Source: Candidatus Bathyarchaeota archaeon
Lineage (GTDB): Archaea; Thermoproteota; Bathyarchaeia; 40CM-2-53-6; RBG-13-38-9
Length of the DNA: 22,169 nt
NCBI GenBank assembly: GCA_023144075.1
Contig: JAGLGJ010000002.1
Span: 1 to 22,169, forward strand
Direction of reading: 5' to 3'
The notes beneath the pieces are model-generated. The model searched no databases and was not told the origin of the DNA. It was given only the letters and a program-made list of their open reading frames with translations. Shown one piece after another: positions 7,675-15,976 of the stretch; the first letter of the stretch is position 1, and each line of letters starts with the position of its first letter. Made by a program: the position numbers and the translations under genes.

Positions 7675-8076
7675 TTAAGAACTTGGAACTGCTATTGCAT
7701 CAATTTCTATTAAAAGCTCTGGTAAAGGTAGAGTTACTCCAACTGTAACACGACAAGGTGGATCTTCAGGAAAATAAGTCTTGAAAATTTCATTCATCCC
7801 AGCGAAATCTTTTACATCTTTTAAATAAACTGTGGTTTTAACTACATCTGCCATTGATGATCCCGCTGCTTCTAAGACTGCTTTGATATTTTCCATTACT
7901 TGTGTGGTTTGTTCTTTAATTTCTCCTGGAACTAATTTACCAGTAACATCGAAAGCGACGAACCCCGCCACATAAATGACTCCGCCCGCTTTCACAGCTT
8001 GTGAATATATTGGGCGTGTTGAATTTGGGGCTTTTGTTACTGGTGCTTTGTCAGTTCTAATAATTACTTTATCCAT
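7675..8076 (-). CDS. ridA: RidA/YjgF/YER057c-family enamine/imine deaminase
   Basis: 133 residues with an ATG start at 8076 and GGTGA just upstream. RidA hydrolyses reactive enamine/imine intermediates such as 2-aminoacrylate, which PLP enzymes release. The catalytic Arg109 (PPCRVTVGV) and Glu124 (LIEIDAIA) are present, with YSQAVKAGGVIYVAGF and the ENIKAVLEAAGSS segment. Together these place it in the active RidA subgroup, not among the Rid proteins lacking the arginine. It acts as a trimer in the cytoplasm. It seems to be its own transcription unit, with an AT-rich box at 8109-8116 about 35 bases upstream. Confidence 0.93.
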   Translation of the reverse strand: MDKVIIRTDKAPVTKAPNSTRPIYSQAVKAGGVIYVAGFVAFDVTGKLVPGEIKEQTTQVMENIKAVLEAAGSSMADVVKTTVYLKDVKDFAGMNEIFKTYFPEDPPCRVTVGVTLPLPELLIEIDAIAVPSS

Positions 8077-8108
8077 GTACTCACCGAAAACTGTGAAGAT
8101 AAAAAGGA

Positions 8109-8116
8109 TATTTATG
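8109..8116 (-). promoter_or_regulatory. TATA-like box upstream of ridA
   Basis: On the minus strand this reads ATAAATAT, 33-40 bases before the ridA ATG. A start about 25 bases downstream would give a short leader containing GGTGA. Assigned from composition and position only. Confidence 0.3.
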
Positions 8117-8187
8117 TCTTAGCTTATTCGATTTCATATTGTCATAGTACCTTAGATGTGATATCTAAATCATAATTAGTAATTTAT

Positions 8188-8466
8188 CTATTCTAATCTC
8201 TTTATTATATGATATCCAAACTGTGTTTTTACAGGTTCTTTAGTAACTACATTCTTTTCTAAACTGAACGCAGCATTCTCAAATTCTTTAACCATTTGTC
8301 CCCGAGTGAACCATCCTAAATCGCCACCTCTTTTTTTTGAGGGACATGAAGAATGTTGCTTAGCAAGTTCAGAAAATTTTTCTCCTTTGTTTAGTCCCTC
8401 CAAAATATTAATTGCCTGTGAATGTTTCTCTACGAGAATATGTGCACAACGTATTTTATTACTCAT
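8188..8466 (-). CDS. Parvulin-type peptidyl-prolyl cis-trans isomerase (PpiC family)
   Basis: 92 residues if started at the ATG at 8466, giving MSNKIRCAHILVEK. This is nearly the beginning of the single-domain parvulins known from ammonia-oxidizing thaumarchaea. An earlier in-frame TTG at 8481 overlaps the GGAG ribosome binding site, so it is unlikely to be the start; the ATG at 8469 is equally possible. Parvulin fold elements are CAHILVE at the start, FSELAKQHSSCPS, GGDLGWFTRGQMVKEFENAAFSLE in two parts, and the C-terminal FGYHIIKRLE. It catalyses cis-trans isomerization of prolyl bonds during protein folding. It has no signal peptide, so it is cytoplasmic. It probably shares a transcript with the small gene just upstream. 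Confidence 0.92.
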   Translation of the reverse strand: MSNKIRCAHILVEKHSQAINILEGLNKGEKFSELAKQHSSCPSKKRGGDLGWFTRGQMVKEFENAAFSLEKNVVTKEPVKTQFGYHIIKRLE

Positions 8467-8501
8467 CATAATTTTCTCCAATATTTTTCATATGTTTGTA
8501 A

Positions 8502-8666
8502 TTAGTTTCGTTTTATAGTTATAGTTGCATTTTTCCAGTCATCAGTATCATGAAGTGAACTGAGGATGCCCAATATAATATTTGACGTTATTCTCTCTAC
8601 AAAACTATTCATTCCAATATTTTTACCATCTACTTTCAATTCTAATTCCGTATTTATAATGCTCAT
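8502..8666 (-). CDS. Small conserved-looking archaeal protein (54 aa), unknown function
   Basis: 54 residues from the ATG at 8666, which has GAGGT about 9 bases upstream. An in-frame TTG at 8702 would add 12 residues, but the ribosome binding site favours the ATG. The sequence alternates strand-like ends (NTELELKVDGKNIGMN and NATITIKRN) with a helical centre (FVERITSNIILGILSSLHD), a compact beta-alpha-beta pattern. I have the impression of similar 50-60-residue proteins in other archaea but cannot name a family. It lies 35 bases before the parvulin gene on the same strand, so the two are probably co-transcribed. It is divergent from the small Cys/His gene at 8760. Confidence 0.65.
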   Translation of the reverse strand: MSIINTELELKVDGKNIGMNSFVERITSNIILGILSSLHDTDDWKNATITIKRN

Positions 8667-8759
8667 ATTTACTATACCTCTATTGACATTCTGTAAAGAC
8701 AATCAAAGTATAAGTCGTTCGTTATATTCTTCTAATATATTATAGGGTGAAACACTCTG

Positions 8760-9050
8760 ATGCTAAAAAATCCATTTGATAATATTAATATCAATGAAAT
8801 CTTAGCTGAATATAATAAATTTAGAAGTCCAGAAGTAACGGCAAAATTTCTTCGTTTTAAGGATGGAAAGTTGGTACTAGAATTTGAGGGAACTTTTTGT
8901 AATACATGTGGTTTCCATGATTATTTTGAGGATTTCATATATGAAATGAAGCGGTTAAACAAAATCGAATTGAAAGTAGATGATATCAAGGAAAGTGATT
9001 TCCAGAAATTTATAGTGATATATTCAATTAGTGATAGCCCATCTCCATAA
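8760..9050 (+). CDS. Small Cys/His-containing protein (96 aa), unknown function
   Basis: 96 residues, ATG start. The middle has CNTCGFHDYFEDF, with a Cys-x2-Cys-x2-His arrangement that could bind a metal or act as a redox pair. Around it, residues 25-45 look like two beta strands (AKFLRFKDGKLVLEFEGTF), followed by a helix and another strand. I do not recognise a named family. The gene is 23 bases upstream of the endonuclease III gene on the same strand, so co-transcription is likely, but that does not establish a repair role. The 93 bases separating it from the divergent 54-residue gene contain an AATATATTATA stretch suitable as a TATA box. Confidence 0.75.
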   Translation: MLKNPFDNININEILAEYNKFRSPEVTAKFLRFKDGKLVLEFEGTFCNTCGFHDYFEDFIYEMKRLNKIELKVDDIKESDFQKFIVIYSISDSPSP

Positions 9051-9073
9051 ATGAAACGCTAGGCGTAGAACAT

Positions 9074-9739
9074 TTGAAATGCAATTTTCAAAGTATTTTC
9101 AAACTAATCAAGAAAATGAATCGTAATATGAAAAACAATAATGGTACTGCTCTGAAAAATGAAAGCCAGAAGAATGAGAGAGACCCGTTCAGAATCTTAA
9201 TAACAACTATTCTCTCACAAAGGACGAGAGATGAAAACACAAGACAGGCATCACAAAAACTTTTTTCAAAATATCATGATATTAAGAGTTTATCCGAAGC
9301 AAATGCTAAAAAAGTAGAGAGTTTAATTCAACAATCAGGGTTCTATCGGACAAAAGCACGCTCTATAATATCTGTATCTAAGATTTTAGTTGATTGCTAT
9401 AATGGAGAAGTACCTAGAGATTTTAATGAATTAATGGCACTGCCTTCTGTGGGTCGCAAAACTGCAAATTGTGTACTGGTCTATGGTTTCCATGTACCAG
9501 CTATACCGGTGGATATACATGTTCACAGAATTTCCAATCGTTTAGGAATGGTTAACACAAATAATCCAGAAGACACGGAGTTTAAACTACGACAGCATGT
9601 AGAAAGACGGTTTTGGATAGAGTTAAATGAAGAATTTGTTAAATTTGGTCAGAGAATTTGTAAACCAATTAAACCTAGATGTGTAATTTGTGATTTAAAA
9701 AAATGTTGCATTTGGTATAAAGACCAAAGAATGAAGTAA
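9074..9739 (+). CDS. nth: Endonuclease III (DNA glycosylase/AP lyase)
   Basis: 221 residues. It removes oxidized pyrimidines and cuts the abasic site by beta-elimination. The helix-hairpin-helix LPSVGRKTAN carries the catalytic Lys129, and Asp147 (VDIHVHR) is the second catalytic residue. The [4Fe-4S] cluster ligands are Cys196, Cys203, Cys206 and Cys212, spaced C-x6-C-x2-C-x5-C as in E. coli Nth. The start is TTG at 9074. The next ATG, at 9116, would remove the first helix (FQSIFKLIKK) normally present in this family, so TTG is preferred. Residues 18-36 are a Lys/Asn-rich insertion before the conserved RDPFRILITTILSQRT. Confidence 0.95.
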   Translation: MKCNFQSIFKLIKKMNRNMKNNNGTALKNESQKNERDPFRILITTILSQRTRDENTRQASQKLFSKYHDIKSLSEANAKKVESLIQQSGFYRTKARSIISVSKILVDCYNGEVPRDFNELMALPSVGRKTANCVLVYGFHVPAIPVDIHVHRISNRLGMVNTNNPEDTEFKLRQHVERRFWIELNEEFVKFGQRICKPIKPRCVICDLKKCCIWYKDQRMK

Positions 9740-9765
9740 TTACCTATTAAGAGAAATATTGAATT

Positions 9766-11313
9766 TTATAGATAATGACTAATCAATCCTGAGTTATCAT
9801 GTTTATTTGAAGTATTTTCTATTACAGTAAAAGAGGTTAGTTCACTAGATGACATTGATACTTGATCAGATGTTTTCGTCTTTGGTTGTACACCAATAAC
9901 CCTAATTTTCATACCTGATTTTAAGGAAATTACCTCATCTGCAAGTGTTCTCCAAAAAGATAAATTCGCTCTTGAGTTATCATCATTCAAAATGATATTT
10001 GCTACTTTCACGGTTTCACCGTTGCTAAGTTGAATATCATTTAAAAATGATTCTTCAACAATTCCTTCAATAATAACTGGTCTAGATAAATTATTTAGAT
10101 CATTAATTGATATACGTTCTGGATAACTAGGTGGTTTAATATCAGTTATTTTAGGATTTAATTTTATAATACCTGATTTACTAACACTTATGAATATTTC
10201 AGCGGTTTTTTCCTTTATTTGACTATTTTCTACAAGAAGAATATCGTCTTGATTTATCTTATTCATAATATCAGTTTTCTCATCCCAAAGAAAAAGTCGT
10301 ATCAGACCTGTATTATCTCCTACTAGTAAGGATCCATATTTACTGGTGCTTCCATCGCTTCTGGTAAACTCTCTAATTTTACCGCTATTAATTACTCTTA
10401 CAATTATCGCTGAATTTGTTCCAGATTTTAAGTCAATGATTCTTGAAAATTTCAATTTGGTAATGGTTTTGGGTGTTTTACTCTTTAGTATAGTTACCGT
10501 GCTTCCCTTTCCTAAATGAATTTCTGGTTTCTTAATTGGGTCTTCTCTTATTTGTGCTCTCATAATATGTAGAATATCACCGGGATTTATGCCTCTTAAT
10601 AATCCGACTTTGTCATTCCATGACACAAGGTTCATTGTTATTGTTCCGTCAGTAATACTGGACCTAAGTACATTACCTTCCTCTTCATCCTGTTTAAAAT
10701 TGATAATCTCAGGTTTTGAATTAACAGTTGCAATAATATTTACTTCTTTATCGTTTATTTTTACATCATTAAGATTTTTAAAGAAATTTGATATTTTTGG
10801 AAATTCATTATCACCAAATTCTGAAGGTAATATTGTAATTTCACATCTATCTCCACAATTTATTTCAGGAGCTCCAGTTAAATCTTCGCGAGTATAGGCA
10901 TGTGAAAGATGTATTATTTTTCCTAAGATATCTCCTTCAGACGCTAATTGTTCAGCTTTTCCATTCCATAATACACATCTTATTATTCCAGTTCTATCTG
11001 CCAATTGTATTCGTAATAATTTACCAATGTTACCATTTGACTTATTAAATTCTTTAATTGGCCATAGAGATATGATCCTTGCAGATAGTGTAATATCATT
11101 TAAATTTGTGACAAGATCTGTTACTTTTATTTGATTGAAAGATTTACCATTCACCTTAACGAATAATTCCTGTGCAATAATTCTTGCAGCCCCTTCATCT
11201 GAGAGTAAGCCTTGAGCTTCTTTCTTCTTAGAATCTATTCGATCGAATATTTCCTTTTTTGTAAGGTCTTTTCTCTGTGTTATTATTTTTTCTATGATAT
11301 TTTCAAATTGCAT
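9766..11313 (-). CDS. Replication protein A, large subunit type with multiple OB folds
   Basis: 515 residues, ATG start with AAGGA 9 bases upstream. After an N-terminal helical region (1-60), four OB-fold-like segments can be placed at about 65-160, 170-275, 285-385 and 400-505. The repeated signature ends in a strand such as TGIIRCVLWN, ITMNLVSWND, TGLIRLFLWDE and SRANLSFWR. This is the archaeal RPA arrangement that binds single-stranded DNA in replication, recombination and repair. No Cys4 zinc finger is present, unlike many euryarchaeal RPAs. The gene begins 25 bases after the deacetylase gene ends, so the two are probably co-transcribed. The C-terminal 15 residues are polar and probably disordered. 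Confidence 0.9.
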   Translation of the reverse strand: MQFENIIEKIITQRKDLTKKEIFDRIDSKKKEAQGLLSDEGAARIIAQELFVKVNGKSFNQIKVTDLVTNLNDITLSARIISLWPIKEFNKSNGNIGKLLRIQLADRTGIIRCVLWNGKAEQLASEGDILGKIIHLSHAYTREDLTGAPEINCGDRCEITILPSEFGDNEFPKISNFFKNLNDVKINDKEVNIIATVNSKPEIINFKQDEEEGNVLRSSITDGTITMNLVSWNDKVGLLRGINPGDILHIMRAQIREDPIKKPEIHLGKGSTVTILKSKTPKTITKLKFSRIIDLKSGTNSAIIVRVINSGKIREFTRSDGSTSKYGSLLVGDNTGLIRLFLWDEKTDIMNKINQDDILLVENSQIKEKTAEIFISVSKSGIIKLNPKITDIKPPSYPERISINDLNNLSRPVIIEGIVEESFLNDIQLSNGETVKVANIILNDDNSRANLSFWRTLADEVISLKSGMKIRVIGVQPKTKTSDQVSMSSSELTSFTVIENTSNKHDNSGLISHYL

Positions 11314-11338
11314 AATGTAGATTCCTTATTATGAATTG

Positions 11339-12400
11339 TTACTGAAAGGCCTTCCAATAATCTTTTAAAATAATTTTAAGTTGTTCAATTCTGGATTCTA
11401 TTTCTTTATCTACTATAACTTCTTTTAAAGAAAAAGATTCTGAGATATTAAGTTGATTCATTTCAACCATTGTTGAAATTATACTTGATATAGTTTCAGA
11501 CAGTGCTGTCAAGTTATATCCTCCTTCAAGAACCATTGCAAGTCTGCTTTTGCAAATTGATTCTGCGACTTGCATGATTCTTTCTGTCATTTTGATGTAA
11601 TTGTTATTTGTAAACTGTAAATTTGCAATTGGATCTGAGGAATGTGCATCTTGACCTGCAGATACTAAGATTATCTCAGGTTTGAATTCTTTTGCTAAAG
11701 GGAAAAACAAATCATCAAATATTATTTCGTAATTGTTACCTGATGTTCCTGCTGGTAAAGGAAGATTGACTGTGTAACCTTTCCCTTCTCCTTTACCAAT
11801 TTCTTCGATATAACCTGTACCTGGATATAGTGGCATCTGATGTGTAGAAAAATAAAGAACTGTTGGATCTTCATAGAAAATATCTTGGGTACCATTTCCA
11901 TGATGGACGTCCCAATCCATTATCATGAACCTTTTTAGTCCAAAATGCTTTCGTAAATATTCAACAAGTAATGCTACATTATTGAAATAACAAAAACCAC
12001 CTCCATAATTTCTTCCAGCATGATGTCCAGGTGGACGAATTAAACCAAAAGAGTTACTTACCTTATTTTCTAGAATCATTTTACCAGCAAGTACTGCTCC
12101 ACCAGCACTTAATTTTGCAATATCATAGGTTTTAGCTTGTATTGGTGTGTCAATGGATAACATACCTCCACTATTACTCATATTTTGAACTTTCTCAATG
12201 TAGTCTTCTGTATGGACTAACATTAGGTCTGACTTGTTTAGTGGATCAGGATATGATATCGAGAGCTTGGGATTGTTTAGAAGACTTGCATCTTTCAAAT
12301 GTTCTACTACTCTACTTACACGTTCAGGTCTCTCTGGATGGTCAAACCCTAAGTTATGTTTAACATACTCTGGATGGTATACTAGGGCTGTTTTAGTCAG
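11339..12400 (-). CDS. Histone-deacetylase-family zinc amidohydrolase, probable CTG start
   Basis: 353 residues if translation starts at CTG (12398-12400). The frame upstream of the first TTG (12298) still encodes the family's N-terminus, including ALVYHPEYVKHNLGFDHPER then PERVSRVVEH. No ATG, GTG or TTG lies between 12298 and the upstream in-frame TAA. The CTG is preceded by AAGGAGGG at an 8-base spacing. In this numbering the active-site His pair is 126-127 (RPPGHHAG), zinc ligands are Asp164 and His166 (DWDVHHGNGT) and Asp251 (SAGQD), and the catalytic tyrosine is Tyr295 (LEGGYN). The family removes acetyl groups from lysines, polyamines or other acetylamides; the substrate here is unknown. 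The RPA gene follows by 25 bases. Start confidence is moderate; family confidence is high. Confidence 0.9.
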   Translation of the reverse strand: MTKTALVYHPEYVKHNLGFDHPERPERVSRVVEHLKDASLLNNPKLSISYPDPLNKSDLMLVHTEDYIEKVQNMSNSGGMLSIDTPIQAKTYDIAKLSAGGAVLAGKMILENKVSNSFGLIRPPGHHAGRNYGGGFCYFNNVALLVEYLRKHFGLKRFMIMDWDVHHGNGTQDIFYEDPTVLYFSTHQMPLYPGTGYIEEIGKGEGKGYTVNLPLPAGTSGNNYEIIFDDLFFPLAKEFKPEIILVSAGQDAHSSDPIANLQFTNNNYIKMTERIMQVAESICKSRLAMVLEGGYNLTALSETISSIISTMVEMNQLNISESFSLKEVIVDKEIESRIEQLKIILKDYWKAFQ

Positions 12401-12407
12401 TGAATTG

Positions 12408-12415
12408 CCCTCCTT
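12408..12415 (-). promoter_or_regulatory. Strong Shine-Dalgarno site (AAGGAGGG) deciding the CTG start
   Basis: On the minus strand this reads AAGGAGGG, with its GGAGG core 8 bases before the CTG at 12400. It is one of the best ribosome binding sites in the window and has no ATG, GTG or TTG at proper spacing. It therefore supports CTG as initiator of the deacetylase. Confidence 0.65.
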
Positions 12416-12453
12416 GATTAAGATTAACTGTTATTGTAGATGTATATCGTTTG

Positions 12454-12468
12454 TTGATTTAAAATCAA
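12454..12468. promoter_or_regulatory. 15-bp palindrome containing a TATA-like core upstream of the deacetylase gene
   Basis: TTGATTT and AAATCAA flank a central A, making a perfect palindrome. On the minus strand the centre reads TTTTAAAT, a good archaeal TATA box, 54-68 bases before the CTG start. The palindrome may be the promoter with an overlapping operator. Confidence 0.4.
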
Positions 12469-12530
12469 TAATTATTTGTAACTATGAATTTTTTTATATG
12501 AATAATTTTAACTAAATTTTTATTAGATTA

Positions 12531-15353
12531 TTAATCCCAAAACAATCTTGTTCTTTGATATTCTCTCTCAGCTTTCAATATTTCTGAAAAGAATTCTGCT
12601 TCATTACGTATGGGTTTCCGTAGAATTCTTGATGCAATTACAGGTCCAACACCTCTTGCGGCCATGGTGAGAATTGCCCTCTTTCCAGCTGTTTGAACAA
12701 GACTGGCTGATTTCCATGCACGATTCCATCTGATTTTTTCTTCAGTAGATAGTTTCAGATGTTTTTTCTTTTTCTTTATTATTTGTAAAATTTCTTGATC
12801 GCCATGATAACCTACAGCTATCAATGTTGAATTACATTTTGGACATCTTATGACATCAGGTAGGGTCTTAACATCTCTAACACTTTCCCAATCAGCATTA
12901 AATATACAAATCAACCTGACGCTTGTAGCCATTAAGCGTTCTTTCACAATATCTGCTAGGGGTTGAGATGGTAAAGCGGGTCTGAGAAGGTTATGTGGAA
13001 CAACTTTATCAACTATTGGTAAGGCAAAAGGTGAGCAACTGGTTCCTTTCTGATCGACCACTTGGATATCTATTTCATCTGTTAGAATTTTCTTAATAAT
13101 TTTAAGCGTATTTTTAATGTCTATCTTTTCTAAATATATTTCACGTTGGGTTTCTTTGTTTATCGGAGTGGCACTAAATACTTTTACTAGAAGTTTTCCT
13201 CTCTTTAGCTTGTAATCAGCTTTTGCTTCTACAGCTCCGAACCTCTTAGCAACATGCCAGTGTCTCCAAGTGAATGTCTCAGTATATTCTATCGCATTTC
13301 TTATTATTGTTGGTATTTCTTTTTCTTTTAGATTTTTCAATTCATTAGCGATTTTTTTTGGATCCATTTTAATTGGAGTAATAATCGCTATTCTGTAAGG
13401 GTCGGTATGGGTTAGAATATTTACTCCATACTTTGCTTGAAGAAGAGCTGACATTACTAAAGCTAGAGCTTCATTTACTAGATTACCAAAGCATGCGTGG
13501 ATTATTATGCAATTCTCAAATCGTTCTATTACTATCTGTTCATGAGTAGGTAAAGGATAATCCCTGTTATGTCTTTCAATAGTTTCTTTGACTTTATCTA
13601 ATTCTTGATTTTCATAGACGGCAATTGATTGTGAATTCACTGAGATTGCCTGCCTTAGTTTGCCCACTTCAACTGCTACATCATATTCTACTGGAATTAT
13701 TTCTCCCTCCCAACTTGGTATAGCGTTCAGGCTGGAGGCTGCCGCTTCTACTTCTACAGTCATTTTTTCATCATCAACACTAATGACTCGCCAAGTATTC
13801 CCGTGCATGATGAATTCTGTTCTCGATTGACATCGTTTTGCAACAAACTCTTGATCTAGAGTTCCTATACGTCTCTTTAAAGAAAAATCGAATACTGTGT
13901 ACTTCTTTACATCAGGTATTACTGAAAGATTCTCATAATAATATCGGCGTGTGTTAAGATATTTACCAGATAAGCCTTCATCCCTTAACCTAATCATTCT
14001 CTGTTGCTGGAGTTGTTTAATAACGTCATAGAAAATTTGAGGTTCAATGTTTCTAAATGGATATGCTCTTCTAACAATATCATATGCTTCTCCAACAGTG
14101 ATGTTTTTAGTGTCTAATATCAGCCCGACTATTTGGTGAGCTAGAACATCAAGAGCATTTTCGTGTACCTTAACCTTTTCAAGTTGACCTTTCTTTGCAT
14201 GATCTATCAATACCATGGATTCAAGTATGTCATCAGCCCACGTAGTTATTATACGTCCTTTTGGAATAGATTTTATCTGATGGCCGCTTCTTCCAATCCT
14301 CTGAATCAATCTTGTTGCCTGTCTTGGTGACATATAATGAACCACAAGATCAACAGTTCCTACATCTATACCAAGTTCAAGTGATGAGGTACATATCACA
14401 GCTTTGATGTCGCCTTTTTGGAATTCCGCTTCGACCTCTTCCCTTATCTCACGGGATAAAGAACCGTGATGGACTTTAACTGAATTTCTACAATGTATTG
14501 CATTTATTTGTGAACCAAGAGCTTCTGCATGTTCTCGAGTGTTAGTAAATACAAGAGTAGAACGTGGCTCAGTTACAAGTTCACAAATTCTCCGGACTCT
14601 ACTTATATTTGCAGAGGAAATTCCTAACTCTTTTGCCTGAACATAATCTTTTTTTTCAATATTGACTTTCTCAATTTTAACATCTAGACTTCTGAGTTCG
14701 GAGGACTTTAAAACTTCAGCTTGGTTTCTTGACCCACTTAGAAATTTTGCTATCTTTTCGGCTTCTCCTATAGTGGCTGATAACCCTATTCGTTGGAATT
14801 CGTGACCTACAAGTCTACGGAGTCTTTCTATTGCAACTGAAAGTTGCACTCCTCTTTTATTAGTAGCTAGTTCGTGTATCTCATCTACTACTAACCACTT
14901 AACATGTTTCAGATGTTCTTTCATTCTTTTACCAGGTAAAATAGCTTGAAGAGTCTCTGGAGTTGTTATCATCATGTCTGGAGGTTTTTTTGCTTGCTTT
15001 GTCCTAGCACTAGTTGGTGTGTCACCATGTCTAACCTGTACATCTAACCCAAGTTCCTTTCCGATTTCAATTAATCTTCTCAAGATATCGCGATTTAAAG
15101 CTCTAAGAGGTGTTATGTAGAGTATTGAGATTCCATCTACTGAATCTGATTTCTTTGCCGAGAGATATAGATCAAATATTGGAAGAATGGCAGCCAAGGT
15201 TTTACCAGTACCTGTTGGAGCTATTAGAAGAACGTTTTTCTTTTGTAATATCGGTTGAATCGCTAGCTTCTGAATCTCACTAGCCTCTGTGATCCCTTGA
15301 CGGTTGATCTGCAATCTTACTGGTTTTTGTAGTATTCGAAATACTTTAGTCAA
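12531..15353 (-). CDS. lhr: Lhr-type superfamily 2 ATP-dependent DNA helicase
   Basis: 940 residues. Helicase motifs: Walker A APTGTGKT (45-52), Ia TPLRALNRD, II DEIH (157-160), III SAT (192-194), IV LVFTNTREHAE, and VI QRIGRSGHQ (351-359). After the two RecA domains come a winged helix and the Lhr-core region, with HACFGNLVNEALALVMSALL and TFTWRHWHVAKRFGAVEA. Archaeal Lhr enzymes unwind DNA and DNA-RNA hybrids 3' to 5' and are linked to repair and recombination. The last 110 residues include one CPKC pair without an obvious partner pair, plus a basic helix-hairpin-helix-like tail. The start is TTG at 15353 with GAGGA about 8 bases upstream. It is upstream of the deacetylase-RPA unit on the same strand but separated from it by 130 bases with a candidate promoter. 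Confidence 0.93.
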   Translation of the reverse strand: MTKVFRILQKPVRLQINRQGITEASEIQKLAIQPILQKKNVLLIAPTGTGKTLAAILPIFDLYLSAKKSDSVDGISILYITPLRALNRDILRRLIEIGKELGLDVQVRHGDTPTSARTKQAKKPPDMMITTPETLQAILPGKRMKEHLKHVKWLVVDEIHELATNKRGVQLSVAIERLRRLVGHEFQRIGLSATIGEAEKIAKFLSGSRNQAEVLKSSELRSLDVKIEKVNIEKKDYVQAKELGISSANISRVRRICELVTEPRSTLVFTNTREHAEALGSQINAIHCRNSVKVHHGSLSREIREEVEAEFQKGDIKAVICTSSLELGIDVGTVDLVVHYMSPRQATRLIQRIGRSGHQIKSIPKGRIITTWADDILESMVLIDHAKKGQLEKVKVHENALDVLAHQIVGLILDTKNITVGEAYDIVRRAYPFRNIEPQIFYDVIKQLQQQRMIRLRDEGLSGKYLNTRRYYYENLSVIPDVKKYTVFDFSLKRRIGTLDQEFVAKRCQSRTEFIMHGNTWRVISVDDEKMTVEVEAAASSLNAIPSWEGEIIPVEYDVAVEVGKLRQAISVNSQSIAVYENQELDKVKETIERHNRDYPLPTHEQIVIERFENCIIIHACFGNLVNEALALVMSALLQAKYGVNILTHTDPYRIAIITPIKMDPKKIANELKNLKEKEIPTIIRNAIEYTETFTWRHWHVAKRFGAVEAKADYKLKRGKLLVKVFSATPINKETQREIYLEKIDIKNTLKIIKKILTDEIDIQVVDQKGTSCSPFALPIVDKVVPHNLLRPALPSQPLADIVKERLMATSVRLICIFNADWESVRDVKTLPDVIRCPKCNSTLIAVGYHGDQEILQIIKKKKKHLKLSTEEKIRWNRAWKSASLVQTAGKRAILTMAARGVGPVIASRILRKPIRNEAEFFSEILKAEREYQRTRLFWD

Positions 15354-15559
15354 TAAATAATCCTCAATATGCCAGTATGAAAGTTTGTTACCATTTTAAT
15401 TTCGTTTTTTTAATTTTTATTTTGTATATATTGTTATTTTCATAATACTCTAATAATTTACAAATTTTAGTATATTATTTTTAAGATAAATTGTAAAATT
15501 TACTTTATAATGTAAATATGTTGATTTCTCTGAGTCAATTGAAATTCTAATACTAAAAA

Positions 15560-15976
15560 CTAGCGCACAATTAATACAGGGCATTCTGCGTGATGACTTA
15601 CACTATTGCTAATGCTCCCAAGCAGAAACCTTTTTGCTCCACTTAAGCCTCGACTTCCTATTACTATCAAGTCGCTGCTTTCTTCTTTAGCAATATTTAT
15701 TATTGTATCTGCAACCTGTCCTGTCTCAAGTCTAGTGGAGGCTTCCAATCCTAAGGACTCAGCTATTTTTGTTGTGTTTTTCAGGACGTTATGACCTGAC
15801 TCCTCAAGAGGTCTATAATCGATAATTCCAGCTTCTACTCCTAATATTATTGGAGGTGGAACAACACAAAGCAATGTTATTCTTGAATCGTATTTTTTTG
15901 CAATACTACAAGCATAATTTACAGCTTTATCGGAACTTTTTGAGCCGTCAACTGGCACAAGAAGCTTCTTCATCAT
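15560..15976 (-). CDS. Universal stress protein, UspA family (ATP-binding type)
   Basis: 138 residues, one Usp domain. The ATP-binding signature G-x2-G-x9-G-S is complete: Gly107, Gly110, Gly120 and Ser121 in GSRGLSGAKRFLLGS. The N-terminal LVPVDGSKSSDKAVNYA and C-terminal HAECPVLIV are also typical. Family members are dimeric cytoplasmic proteins induced by stress or nutrient change; the specific role is unknown. The start is the first of two tandem ATGs (15976, 15973). Just after the stop the transcript has five U in a row, a possible simple terminator. It stands alone, with 206 bases on one side and 427 on the other. Confidence 0.93.
   Translation of the reverse strand: MMKKLLVPVDGSKSSDKAVNYACSIAKKYDSRITLLCVVPPPIILGVEAGIIDYRPLEESGHNVLKNTTKIAESLGLEASTRLETGQVADTIINIAKEESSDLIVIGSRGLSGAKRFLLGSISNSVSHHAECPVLIVR

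Noticed and set aside
8467..8481. TTG at 8481 as parvulin start
   Set aside because: It overlaps the GGAG ribosome binding site, and the ATG at 8466 or 8469 gives the N-terminus expected for this family.
12142..12515. Two plus-strand ORFs of 73 and 93 codons near the deacetylase 5' end
   Set aside because: They are antisense to the deacetylase N-terminus, which conserved motifs show to extend to 12400, and they lack coding character.
15493..15503. Palindrome GTAAA-A-TTTAC between lhr and uspA
   Set aside because: Short AT-only palindromes are expected by chance in this composition, and nothing nearby supports a function.
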